The notes beneath the pieces were generated by a model that was given only the letters and a program-made list of their open reading frames with translations, was not told the origin of the DNA and did not search any database. The translations under genes and the position numbers were made by a program. Below are positions 20,458 through 27,013 of a stretch of 27,013 nucleotides of DNA, piece after piece. This DNA is from an uncultured Collinsella sp. (GTDB taxonomy: Bacteria > Actinomycetota > Coriobacteriia > Coriobacteriales > Coriobacteriaceae): positions 1 through 27,013 of the forward strand of contig UQOJ01000025.1 of assembly GCA_900542635.1 (NCBI GenBank), in the 5' to 3' direction. Within the stretch, counting starts at the first letter, position 1; each line of letters starts with the position of its first letter.

Positions 20458-23235
20458 ATGGCACAGGAATTCACTTTTACCGTTAACGGCGTCGAGCGCA
20501 CGACGACGGAGAATAAACCGCTGCTGCGCTACCTGCGCGACGACCTGCATATCCATTCCGCCAAGGACGGCTGCTCCGAAGGTGCTTGCGGTACCTGCAC
20601 CATCCATGTGGACGGTGCGGCCGTCAAGGCGTGCGTGCTGACCACTGCTCTTGCTGCCGGTCGCAACATCGTAACCGTCGAGGGCCTGCCCGAGGACGTG
20701 CGCGAGGCCTTTGTGTACGCCTTTGGCGCCGTGGGCGCCGTGCAGTGCGGTTTTTGCATTCCCGGCATGGTCATGGCGGGCGCAGCGCTCATCGCCGAGG
20801 ACCCCGAGCCCACCGAGGAGCAGATTAAGTACGCCATTCGCGGTAACGTCTGCCGCTGCACCGGCTACAAAAAGATTATCGAGGGCATCTCGCTGGCCGC
20901 TGCGGTGCTCCGCGGCGAAAAGCAGATCGATGAGGACCTGGAGCGCGGCGATGACTACGGCGTGGGCAAGCGCGCCTTCCGTATCGACGTGCGCAAGAAG
21001 GTGCTCGGCGAGGGCAAGTATCCCGACGACATCGACGAGCTCGATCAGCCGGGCCTGACCTATGCCAGCGCCGTGCGCTCCAAGTATCCGCGCGCCCGCG
21101 TGCTCTCCATCGACACCTCCAAGGCCGAGGCCCTGCCCGGTGTGGTGGGCATCCTGCGCGCCGAGGACGTGCCGGTCAACCAGGTCGGCCACCTTATCCA
21201 GGACTGGGACGTCATGATCGCCCAGGGCGATATCACCCGCTGCGTGGGTGACGCCATCGTGCTGGTGGTTGCCGAGGACGAGGCGACGCTCGAGAAGGCC
21301 AAGAAGCTCGTAAAGATTGACTACGAGCCGCTGGAGCCCGTGCGCAACATTGTCGAGGCCAAGGCTGCCGACGCCCCGCGCCTGCACGACAGCTTCTTTG
21401 CCTTTGGCAACACGGTGGAGCTCAAGGACAACGTGTGCCAGAGCCGTCACGTGACGCGCGGCGACGCCGCCAAGGCGCTGGCAGAAAGCGCGTTTACCGT
21501 GACGCAGCGCTTTACCACGCCCTTTACCGAGCATGCCTTCTTGGAGCCCGAGTGCGCCGTCGCCTTCCCGTACAAGAACGGCGTCAAGGTGCAGTCGACC
21601 GACCAGGGTGCCTACGACACGCGCAAAGAGTGTGCCCACATGTTTGGCTGGGACAACGAGCCCGAGCGCGTGGTCGTCGAGACCATGCTTGTGGGCGGCG
21701 GCTTTGGCGGCAAGGAGGACGTGTCCATCCAGCACCTGGCCGCGCTCGCCGCATATAAGTTCCAGCGTCCCGTGAAGTGCAAACTCACGCGCGCCGAGTC
21801 GCTCGCGTTCCATCCCAAGCGCCACGCCATGGACGGCACCTTTACGCTGGGCTGCGACGCCGAGGGCAACTTTACCGGTCTGGACTGCGAGATCAACTTT
21901 GACACCGGCGCCTACGCGTCGCTGTGCGGCCCGGTGCTCGAGCGTGCCTGCACGCATGCCGTCGGCCCCTACAAGTACCAGAACACCGACATTCGCGGCT
22001 TTGGCTACTACACCAACAACCCGCCCGCCGGCGCGTACCGCGGCTTTGGCGTTTGCCAGTCCGAGTTTGCGCTCGAGAGCCTGATCGACCTGCTGGCAGA
22101 GAAGGTCGGCCTGGATCCGTGGGAGATTCGTTACCGAAACGCTATCGAGCCGGGCGAGGTTTTGCCCAACGGCCAAATTGCCGATTGCTCCACGGCGCTG
22201 AAGGAGACGCTGCTCGAGGTCAAGGATGCCTACTATGCGCATCCCGGACACGCCGGCATTGCCTGCGCCATGAAGAACGCCGGCGTGGGCGTGGGCCTGC
22301 CCGATGCCGGCCGCTGCAAGATTCGCATCGAGGATGGCCGCGCCGTGGTCTATGCCGCCACGTCCGACATCGGCCAGGGCTGCAACACCGTCTTTTTGCA
22401 GGACGTTGCCGAGGCATGCGGCCTGCCGCTTCGCTGCATTGCCAACGGCGAGTGCTCCACCGAGAACGCTCCCGACTCCGGCACCACGTCTGGTTCGCGT
22501 CAGACGGTCGTGACCGGCGAGGCCGTGCGCGGTGCCGCCTTCCTGCTGCGCGATGCCATGCTTGACATCGAGGCCGGCAAGTCTGCGCCCGCCGCTCCCG
22601 TGAATGCACATGGCGACGGCGTCAAGATCGAGTACGACGACGGTCGCGCCTATCAGCTGCACACGCAGGAGCTCGTCGCTGGTCAGGGTATGCATCCTCA
22701 GGATCCCGCGGCCGCCATCAAGGCGCTCGAGGGATGCGAGTTTGGCTACGTGTACCTGGAGCCGACCGACAAGCTGGGCGCCGACGTTCCCAACCCCAAG
22801 AGCCACATCTGCTACGGCTTTGCCACGCATGTGGTCATTTTGGATGATGACGGTCGCGTGAGCGAGGTCTATGCCGCGCACGATTCCGGCAAGGTGGTCA
22901 ACCCCATCTCCATCCAGGGTCAGATCGAAGGCGGTGTGCTCATGGGTATGGGCTATGCGCTTACCGAGGACTGGCCGCTCAAGGACTGCGTACCCCAGGC
23001 AAGGTACGGTACGCTCGGGCTGTTCCGTGCGCCCGAAATACCGGATATCCACGCCATCTACGTGGAGAAGGACGAGCTGCTGCCCGTGGCATACGGCGGC
23101 AAGGGCATCGGCGAGATCGCAACGATTCCCACGGCGCCCGCCGTACAGAACGCCTACCGCGCGTTTGACGGCAAGCTGCGTCCGGATCTGCCCATGGTGG
23201 ATACCCCGTACAGCCGCGCCCGTCGCCGCGGGTAG
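20458..23235 (+). CDS. xdhD: XdhD: fused 2Fe-2S / molybdopterin purine hydroxylase
   Basis: A 925-aa xanthine-dehydrogenase-family enzyme that joins the 2Fe-2S subunit to the Mo catalytic subunit and lacks an FAD domain, like E. coli XdhD (about 950 aa). Cys39, 44, 47 and 59 bind the first 2Fe-2S cluster; QCGFC (about 99-103) and CRC (about 138-140) bind the second. The Mo domain starts near residue 185 and has GGGFGGKED (about 411), GAYRGFG (about 525), DIGQGCNT, and GKGIGEIA (about 881) with the likely catalytic Glu. AAGGGA lies before the ATG. Without XdhB/YgfM, electrons probably leave through the adjacent ferredoxin. A terminator follows at 23305-23336. Confidence 0.92.
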   Translation: MAQEFTFTVNGVERTTTENKPLLRYLRDDLHIHSAKDGCSEGACGTCTIHVDGAAVKACVLTTALAAGRNIVTVEGLPEDVREAFVYAFGAVGAVQCGFCIPGMVMAGAALIAEDPEPTEEQIKYAIRGNVCRCTGYKKIIEGISLAAAVLRGEKQIDEDLERGDDYGVGKRAFRIDVRKKVLGEGKYPDDIDELDQPGLTYASAVRSKYPRARVLSIDTSKAEALPGVVGILRAEDVPVNQVGHLIQDWDVMIAQGDITRCVGDAIVLVVAEDEATLEKAKKLVKIDYEPLEPVRNIVEAKAADAPRLHDSFFAFGNTVELKDNVCQSRHVTRGDAAKALAESAFTVTQRFTTPFTEHAFLEPECAVAFPYKNGVKVQSTDQGAYDTRKECAHMFGWDNEPERVVVETMLVGGGFGGKEDVSIQHLAALAAYKFQRPVKCKLTRAESLAFHPKRHAMDGTFTLGCDAEGNFTGLDCEINFDTGAYASLCGPVLERACTHAVGPYKYQNTDIRGFGYYTNNPPAGAYRGFGVCQSEFALESLIDLLAEKVGLDPWEIRYRNAIEPGEVLPNGQIADCSTALKETLLEVKDAYYAHPGHAGIACAMKNAGVGVGLPDAGRCKIRIEDGRAVVYAATSDIGQGCNTVFLQDVAEACGLPLRCIANGECSTENAPDSGTTSGSRQTVVTGEAVRGAAFLLRDAMLDIEAGKSAPAAPVNAHGDGVKIEYDDGRAYQLHTQELVAGQGMHPQDPAAAIKALEGCEFGYVYLEPTDKLGADVPNPKSHICYGFATHVVILDDDGRVSEVYAAHDSGKVVNPISIQGQIEGGVLMGMGYALTEDWPLKDCVPQARYGTLGLFRAPEIPDIHAIYVEKDELLPVAYGGKGIGEIATIPTAPAVQNAYRAFDGKLRPDLPMVDTPYSRARRRG

Positions 23236-23304
23236 GGTAGAGCGTGGACAGCCATTGTTGACGGGCTGTTCGCACTCAGCATCAACCACATACGCTGCGC
23301 CTTT

Positions 23305-23336
23305 GGCCCCGGCTCCATCGCGAGCCGGGGCCTTTT
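23305..23336 (+). terminator. intrinsic terminator closing the purine cluster
   Basis: GGCCCCGGCTC (23305-23315) pairs with GAGCCGGGGCC (23322-23332) and is followed by TTTT. It ends the transcript that includes xdhD. Confidence 0.9.
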
Positions 23337-23357
23337 GTTTGGACCGCCTCCGCATAC

Positions 23358-23680
23358 GGAAACTGCGTCCCGGAATCCAGCCACGGAACGGGATGAACTT
23401 TCCCAACGGGGCCGCATGCGGAAACTGCGTCCCGGAATCGTGCCTCAGAATGGGATGTGTTTTCCGCTGGCCGGCCGTTTGGAAAGTGCATCCCAGTTTG
23501 AGCGTCTATTCCGGGATGCAGTTTCCGCTGAAGGACTCAACCGGAAAGCACGACCCGTTCCGAGACCTGATTCCGGGATACGGTTTCCGCTAGGCATGCC
23601 ATTTGGAAAGCGCATCCCATTTTGAGCACTCAATCTGGGGCATGGTTTCCGCAGGTGCTGCCAACCGGAAAGTGTGTCCC
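23358..23680. repeat. array 1 of 46-nt palindromes, 61-62 bp period (5 units and a half-site)
   Basis: Full units begin at 23358, 23420, 23481, 23543 and 23605; a lone left half-site begins at 23667. Every full unit is exactly 46 nt: GGAAA-N6-CCC, 18 nt, GGG-N6-TTTCC. Spacers are 15-16 nt and differ. The flanking pentamer and triplet never vary, while N6 does, mostly with alternating purine and pyrimidine. The last unit is cut off about 36 nt before the 3' end of the next gene. Confidence 0.9.
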
Positions 23681-23716
23681 AGTTTGGTGGGCAGGCGGGC
23701 ATAAGCTCAGCAGCTC

Positions 23717-24715
23717 CTACAGCTCAATATCGTTGAGCCATGTCGGTAGAGCGGTCTGCCGGATGCCTGCCGTCTGCAGCTTTTTGGCGAGCATTCCTGC
23801 CGAGCGGACCTCGTTCATGGTAAAGCGCAGCAGGGGGTGACCGTAGAGCGATAGGTGCGCCTCGCGCTGTCGTTCGGCAACGAGCGCCTCGGCGGTGGTG
23901 CGTCCGGCCAGCATGGTCTGGTCGGTATATTTGATGAGCCCGTCGAGCTCGCCCAGCGTGAGTTCCCGCGTCTGGCGCTTCCAGGCAAAGTCCGTTCGTA
24001 TGGGCTTGGCCGAATCGAAGGGGTCCGTCAGCTCGTATTGAAGCCAGTCGGGCGCAAAGCCCGTCTCGATCATGACGGCTCGGGCGACCGATTCCCCGCC
24101 GCTCTCGGCGCGGGCGTCGGCATATCGAAGCGTTGTGAGAGCCGTACGAATCGCGCGACCATTGCGGACGGCCGTTCGTTGCTCGACGGCCTCCGTCAAC
24201 TGCTCTCGCGTAAGGCCGAGCTTTGAGATCGCCGAATCGGCAATGGGCATGCCGTCGGCAAAACCAGTTTGCAGCAGGCAATCTGTGACCGTTTGGATGG
24301 GCGGCGTTACCGATATGCCGGATAGAAGGATTGCTCCGGCCGGCTCGATCTGATGCCGCTGAATATGCGCGCCCGGGCGAGCCGACGGCTTGGTGGCGCT
24401 GCAGACATGTACGACATCCAGGTGTCGCCACGAGACCTCGAGCCCCAGCAGACAGGCGGCCGAAAACGAGCAGAACGTCCAATCAGGGTGGATGATCGCA
24501 AGGGCGCGAATAATCTCGCAATGACGCTGCGCCCGGTTGAGCTCATTCCAGCGCGTTTTGCGCGCGAACATGCCCGGCATGGGGGAGACGACCATGTTGC
24601 CGATGCGCCGAAGGAGCGCTTTTCGGATCGCCGTGCTCGGGGGAATCAGACAGCGCCCCTCTTGTTCGGCTTGAGTGAGCAGTTGGTCGATGAGCTGGTC
24701 ATTGCAATGGGTCAT
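23717..24715 (-). CDS. AbiEi-like protein with DUF559-type nuclease-like C-terminus
   Basis: A 332-aa protein of a kind common in actinobacteria. Residues 1-150 look like a degenerate AbiEi/AbiEi_4 antitoxin winged-helix region (IPPSTAIRKALLRR, then CSFSAACLLGLEV). The C-terminal 120 residues have ESGGESVARAVM, IRTDFAW and LGELDGLIKY, the E...D...ExDGxxK pattern of the DUF559/Vsr-like endonuclease fold. AAAGGAGG lies 9 nt before the ATG. No partner AbiEii toxin is adjacent, so a solo role is likely. It lies between repeat arrays 1 and 2. Function is unknown; a nuclease-type defence protein or orphan antitoxin are the options. Confidence 0.8.
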   Translation of the reverse strand: MTHCNDQLIDQLLTQAEQEGRCLIPPSTAIRKALLRRIGNMVVSPMPGMFARKTRWNELNRAQRHCEIIRALAIIHPDWTFCSFSAACLLGLEVSWRHLDVVHVCSATKPSARPGAHIQRHQIEPAGAILLSGISVTPPIQTVTDCLLQTGFADGMPIADSAISKLGLTREQLTEAVEQRTAVRNGRAIRTALTTLRYADARAESGGESVARAVMIETGFAPDWLQYELTDPFDSAKPIRTDFAWKRQTRELTLGELDGLIKYTDQTMLAGRTTAEALVAERQREAHLSLYGHPLLRFTMNEVRSAGMLAKKLQTAGIRQTALPTWLNDIEL

Positions 24716-24770
24716 GAGCTACCGCCTCCTTTTGGGTAGCAAAAACGTATCAGCTGGAACTTGCCGCTCA

Positions 24771-24792
24771 GCTGACCAAAAGCTGACCAAAA
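24771..24792. promoter_or_regulatory. tandem 11-bp direct repeat (operator candidate)
   Basis: GCTGACCAAAA occurs twice with no gap (24771-24781 and 24782-24792); TCTAACCA follows as a possible decayed third copy. It lies 56 nt upstream of the AbiEi/DUF559-like start. One-turn spacing suits a protein binding both copies on one face, perhaps the winged-helix domain of that protein itself (inference). Confidence 0.5.
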
Positions 24793-25010
24793 TCTAACCA
24801 TGCAGGTAGATGGCCTGTTTTCGGCGACATTTTTACATCCGAATCGGTGGGCGGTAATCGGCGACCTTGAACGGTAGCTGGATATGAAGTCTTGGTAAGT
24901 TTCGGGACGTGTACTTTTTGAAAAAGAGCATTCTATCTGCTGTTTTGTGTTTCTGGATCGCATATTTGAAGGCATGTGATAAGGGCGGCGGACTGTCGCC
25001 TTGTATCTGC

Positions 25011-25179
25011 GGAAATTGTGACCCGGAATGAGCGCTCGGAATGGGATGCATTTTCCGGTAGAAGCTTCAGCGGAAAGTGCATCCCAGAATTCAGGCTCAG
25101 AGCGGGAAGCGCTTTCCGGATGACATGTTTGGCGGAAACTACGGCCCAGTTTTTGGCTCCAGAACGGGATACATTTTCC
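25011..25179. repeat. array 2 of 46-nt palindromes (3 units)
   Basis: Units begin at 25011, 25072 and 25134 (periods 61 and 62). All keep GGAAA-N6-CCC, 18 nt, GGG-N6-TTTCC exactly, as in array 1. The first centre contains GAGCGCTC, itself palindromic. The array is clear of both neighbouring genes. Confidence 0.9.
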
Positions 25180-25233
25180 GGAACGGTCCACGTGCGGCGG
25201 TGTATCGCCCCTTTTCGTGTGCCGCTTGTCGAA

Positions 25234-25289
25234 TTACGTTATAGCTAGCTATATTATAGGAAGGTATAATATAGCTAGCTATAACGTAA
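25234..25289 (+). promoter_or_regulatory. perfect 25-bp inverted repeat with nested palindromes at the ATPase promoter
   Basis: The arms 25234-25258 and 25265-25289 are exact reverse complements around GGAAGG. Each arm also contains the 14-bp palindrome TATAGCTAGCTATA (25240-25253 and 25270-25283), 30 bp apart. TATAAT at 25265-25270 may be the -10 box, though no good -35 lies upstream. The right arm ends 14 nt before the ATG, just ahead of the ribosome binding site. It may be a two-site operator or, if transcribed whole, a very stable hairpin. Confidence 0.8.
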
Positions 25290-25303
25290 AGGAAGGATGG
25301 CCT

Positions 25304-26710
25304 ATGTTTATCGGAAGAACAGCGGAAATGTCCGAGCTCAATCGACTGCATGGCACGGGCTCCTTTGAGATGCCTGTGATTTACGGCCGCCGTCGCGTGG
25401 GTAAAACGCGCCTTATCACAGAGTTCATCCAAGGCAAGAAGGCTATTTACTTTCAAGCTCGTCGTACCAATGCGGAGGCAAACCTGCACGGCTTTAGCCA
25501 GGCGATACTTGCAGGCTCGGTTGGTGCTGCAGGCGTGTCGTTTCGTAGTTTTGACGAAGCGTTCGATGCATTGGCCACCATGGCTCGCGCGGAACGTTTG
25601 ATTGTCGTGATTGACGAGTATCCCTATCTCGCCCAATCGAATCCCGAGATCAGCTCGTTGCTGCAAGATAAGATTGATCACCTGTACAAAGAGACCAGGC
25701 TCATGCTTATCCTGTGCGGCTCATCTCTTTCGTTTATGGAGGAACAGGTATTGGGCTACGAGAGCCCACTATACGGTAGGCGTACGGCCCAGTTTAAGAT
25801 CATGCCGCTCGATTTTACGACGACCCTCGGCCTGTGGCAGAGCATGGGTCGCGAAGACGCAGCGGTTTGCTATGGCATGACGGGCGGCATTCCTGCATAT
25901 ATCGAGAAAGTCGATCCTGCCGCACCGCTCAAGGACAACATCAAACGTCTTTTTCTTACTCCTACGGGCTATCTCTTTGAGGAGCCGAGTAACCTGCTAT
26001 TGCAAGAGTGCCGCAATCCCGAGCAATATGATGCGATCGTGCAAGCAATTGCCCAGGGGCGCTCGAAGATCTCGGAGATTGCGAGCTCTACGGGAATCCC
26101 TGCGAGCAACGTAAAGAGCTATGTGGATAAGCTGGCGTCGCTTGGGATTGTCGAGCGCGAGCTGCCCCTAAACGAGACGAGCAATAAGCGAGCCGTGTAT
26201 CTGCTGAGCGATCAGATGTTTAGGTTCTGGTACAAGTTTGTTCCGCAGAACATCGGGCTGATTCAAAACGATATGGCCGAGATGGCGTATGAGCGCATTG
26301 AGCCGCACGTATCGGATTACATGGGCACGGTCTTTGAGCTTATATGCAGGCAATACGTGTACGAACTCGCACGCGCGGGCCAGCTCGATGTGGTTCCGGC
26401 AAGCGTTGGGCGCTGGTGGGGGACGGATAATCGCACGCATACGCAGGAAGAAATCGACTTGATTGTTGACGATGGCGAGGGCGCTGCGCTGTTTGCGGAG
26501 TGCAAATGGCGCAATGAACCGGTAGGCGAGGATGTTCTGGAAAAGCTCGTGTACCGAAGCGAGCTCTTTAGGCGGCAGCATAAAAGCTATGCGCTTTTCT
26601 CAAAAAGCGGCTTTACGCAGGGATGTCAGGAAGCTGCGGCGAGCAGGGGAGATGCCAAGCTGATTTCGTTTGCCGAGATGTGCGAGCGGGATAACGCTGC
26701 TCGGGGGTAA
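25304..26710 (+). CDS. DUF234-type AAA ATPase with nuclease-like C-terminus
   Basis: A 468-aa protein of the ATP_bind/DUF234 group (archaeal-type STAND-like ATPases also scattered in gut bacteria). It starts MFIGRTAEMSEL; Walker A is GRRRVGKTRLI (about residues 28-38), Walker B is LIVVIDEYPYL (about 101-111), and ILCGSS fits sensor 1. A winged-helix part follows (KISEIASSTGIPASNVKSYVDKL). The C-terminus has EEIDLIV and FAECKW, the D...ExK pattern of a PD-(D/E)xK nuclease fold. ATG 25304 has GGAAGG upstream; an earlier in-frame start at 25217 would be translated through the palindrome. Function is unknown, defence or mobile-element roles being possible. It lies between arrays 2 and 3. Confidence 0.87.
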   Translation: MFIGRTAEMSELNRLHGTGSFEMPVIYGRRRVGKTRLITEFIQGKKAIYFQARRTNAEANLHGFSQAILAGSVGAAGVSFRSFDEAFDALATMARAERLIVVIDEYPYLAQSNPEISSLLQDKIDHLYKETRLMLILCGSSLSFMEEQVLGYESPLYGRRTAQFKIMPLDFTTTLGLWQSMGREDAAVCYGMTGGIPAYIEKVDPAAPLKDNIKRLFLTPTGYLFEEPSNLLLQECRNPEQYDAIVQAIAQGRSKISEIASSTGIPASNVKSYVDKLASLGIVERELPLNETSNKRAVYLLSDQMFRFWYKFVPQNIGLIQNDMAEMAYERIEPHVSDYMGTVFELICRQYVYELARAGQLDVVPASVGRWWGTDNRTHTQEEIDLIVDDGEGAALFAECKWRNEPVGEDVLEKLVYRSELFRRQHKSYALFSKSGFTQGCQEAAASRGDAKLISFAEMCERDNAARG

Positions 26711-26778
26711 AGCCTGTCCTCGAATTGCTGGAATAGGGCCCCTTCTTTTGTCGTGTTGGCTGCCAGCGGAATGCCGGC

Positions 26779-26948
26779 GGAAAGCGTGTCCCAGATTTCG
26801 GCCCCAGAGTGGGATGTCGTTTCCGAATCGGCTCTCAAGCGGAAACTACGACCCGGAATTCGGCTCCAAAACGGGATACGCTTTCCCGGTGGCATCTCTA
26901 GCGGAAACTGCATCCCGGAATGAGCTCTCGGAACGGGACATGCTTTCC
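26779..26948. repeat. array 3 of 46-nt palindromes (3 units)
   Basis: Units begin at 26779, 26841 and 26903 (period 62 both times) with the same exact 5-6-3-18-3-6-5 layout as arrays 1 and 2. The third has a centre containing GAGCTC. It starts 68 nt after the ATPase stop codon. Confidence 0.9.
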
Positions 26949-26963
26949 CATCGGGGCTGGGAC

Positions 26964-27007
26964 TGCGGACAAAAAGTTGGACCATCAGGTCCGGTTTGGA
27001 GTCCGCA
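26964..27007. repeat. nested hairpin at the window end
   Basis: TGCGGAC (26964-26970) pairs with GTCCGCA (27001-27007), and GGACC (26979-26983) with GGTCC (26988-26992) inside. It follows array 3 by 15 nt but does not match the repeat consensus. The window may cut off further related sequence. Confidence 0.45.
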
Positions 27008-27013
27008 TGACAT

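Larger units (their letters stand above)
23236..23716. other. gene-free region: terminator and repeat array 1
   Basis: The 481 bases between xdhD and the convergent AbiEi/DUF559-like gene hold a terminator (23305-23336) and then the first array of 61-62 bp palindromic repeats (23358-23680). Reading frames across the array stay open only because the repeat has few stops; they have no conserved start or ribosome binding site. Confidence 0.7.
24716..25303. other. gene-free region: tandem 11-bp repeat, array 2, large palindrome
   Basis: These 588 bases separate two divergent accessory genes. 24771-24792 holds a tandem 11-bp repeat; 24795-25010 is AT-rich and I see nothing definite in it; 25011-25179 is repeat array 2; 25234-25289 is a perfect inverted repeat before the ATPase gene. 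Confidence 0.65.
26711..27013. other. gene-free end of window: array 3 and a nested hairpin
   Basis: The last 303 bases hold repeat array 3 and then a nested hairpin at 26964-27007. No gene start is visible before the window ends, and no clear terminator follows the ATPase gene. Confidence 0.6.

Noticed and set aside
20458..23235. Selenocysteine codon in xdhD
   Set aside because: Some purine hydroxylase systems use selenium, but the frame has no internal TGA; selenium, if used, would be a labile cofactor and cannot be seen in sequence.
19930..23406. Very long open frame on the - strand opposite xdhD and the ferredoxin gene
   Set aside because: It is antisense to genes with clear motifs and arises from GC-rich codon use; its translation is low-complexity Ala/Gly/Val/Asp/His-rich text with no recognisable domain. 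The same holds for the long - strand frames opposite ygfK (17177-19825) and the permease-ssnA region (13821-16130).
23358..23680. CRISPR array
   Set aside because: Units are regularly spaced, but the variation lies inside the unit (N6 and the 18-nt centre), spacers are only 15-16 nt, and no cas genes are present.
23154..23702. Small proteins encoded across repeat array 1 (both strands)
   Set aside because: Open frames exist only because the repeat has few stop codons. A 61-62 bp period shifts the frame at each unit, and there is no ribosome binding site or conserved start.
24730..25000. Vsr-like gene remnant on the - strand
   Set aside because: A short MRSRNTK stretch resembles the start of Vsr endonucleases, but the following residues show none of the catalytic motifs, and the frame continues into repeat array 2.

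Overview
The window looks like a chromosomal segment of a high-GC, anaerobic gut actinobacterium of class Coriobacteriia, most likely Collinsella or a close relative. This is inferred from the ribosomal protein sequences, codon use and gene repertoire; no database search was possible.

Layout. (1) 1-6216: part of the S10/spc ribosomal protein cluster on the + strand: rplC-rplD-rplW, a structured gap, rplB-rpsS-rplV-rpsC-rplP-rpmC-rpsQ, a second structured gap, then rplN-rplX and a strong intrinsic terminator. rpsJ is absent from the first 365 bases, and rplE and the rest of the spc genes do not follow rplX. (2) 6217-8590: GGGGACAG-type palindromic repeats, then a two-gene operon (Gfo/Idh/MocA oxidoreductase and DeoR-family regulator) behind an unusual helically phased set of GCnnAT hexamers. 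(3) 8600-8892: three 55-nt palindromes at an 80-81 bp period. (4) 8893-12060, - strand: a U32-family protein (RlhA-like) and a RluA-type pseudouridine synthase, a likely RNA-modification operon. (5) 12361-13507: ridA (+), converging on a YheO-like PAS/HTH regulator (-). (6) 13860-23235, + strand: a purine catabolism block of NCS2 purine permease, SsnA, YgfK, a four-cluster ferredoxin (YgfS/HydN-like) and XdhD (fused 2Fe-2S and molybdopterin hydroxylase), closed by a terminator. (7) 23358-26948: an accessory zone with two unrelated genes (an AbiEi/DUF559-like protein and a DUF234-type ATPase) set between three arrays of a 61-62 bp palindromic repeat.

How the genes may work together. The permease, SsnA, YgfK, ferredoxin and XdhD match the purine/uric-acid catabolism cluster of E. 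coli and many gut anaerobes. A purine enters through the permease, XdhD and YgfK carry out Mo- and flavin/Fe-S-dependent redox steps with the ferredoxin as probable electron carrier, and SsnA hydrolyses a C-N bond. The divergent YheO-like regulator and a Fur-box-like sequence at the permease promoter suggest control by ligand and possibly by iron. RidA next door would scavenge reactive enamine/imine intermediates.

The most unusual content is non-coding. Two unrelated sequence families (in 8607-8822 and 23358-26948) share one design: short half-sites in alternating orientation at a spacing close to a whole number of helical turns (about 40 and about 31 bp). In the second family all 23 half-sites keep GGAAA-N6-CCC exactly while the N6 varies, and the arrays alternate with the genes. 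A perfect 25-bp inverted repeat with nested 14-bp palindromes lies just ahead of the ATPase gene.
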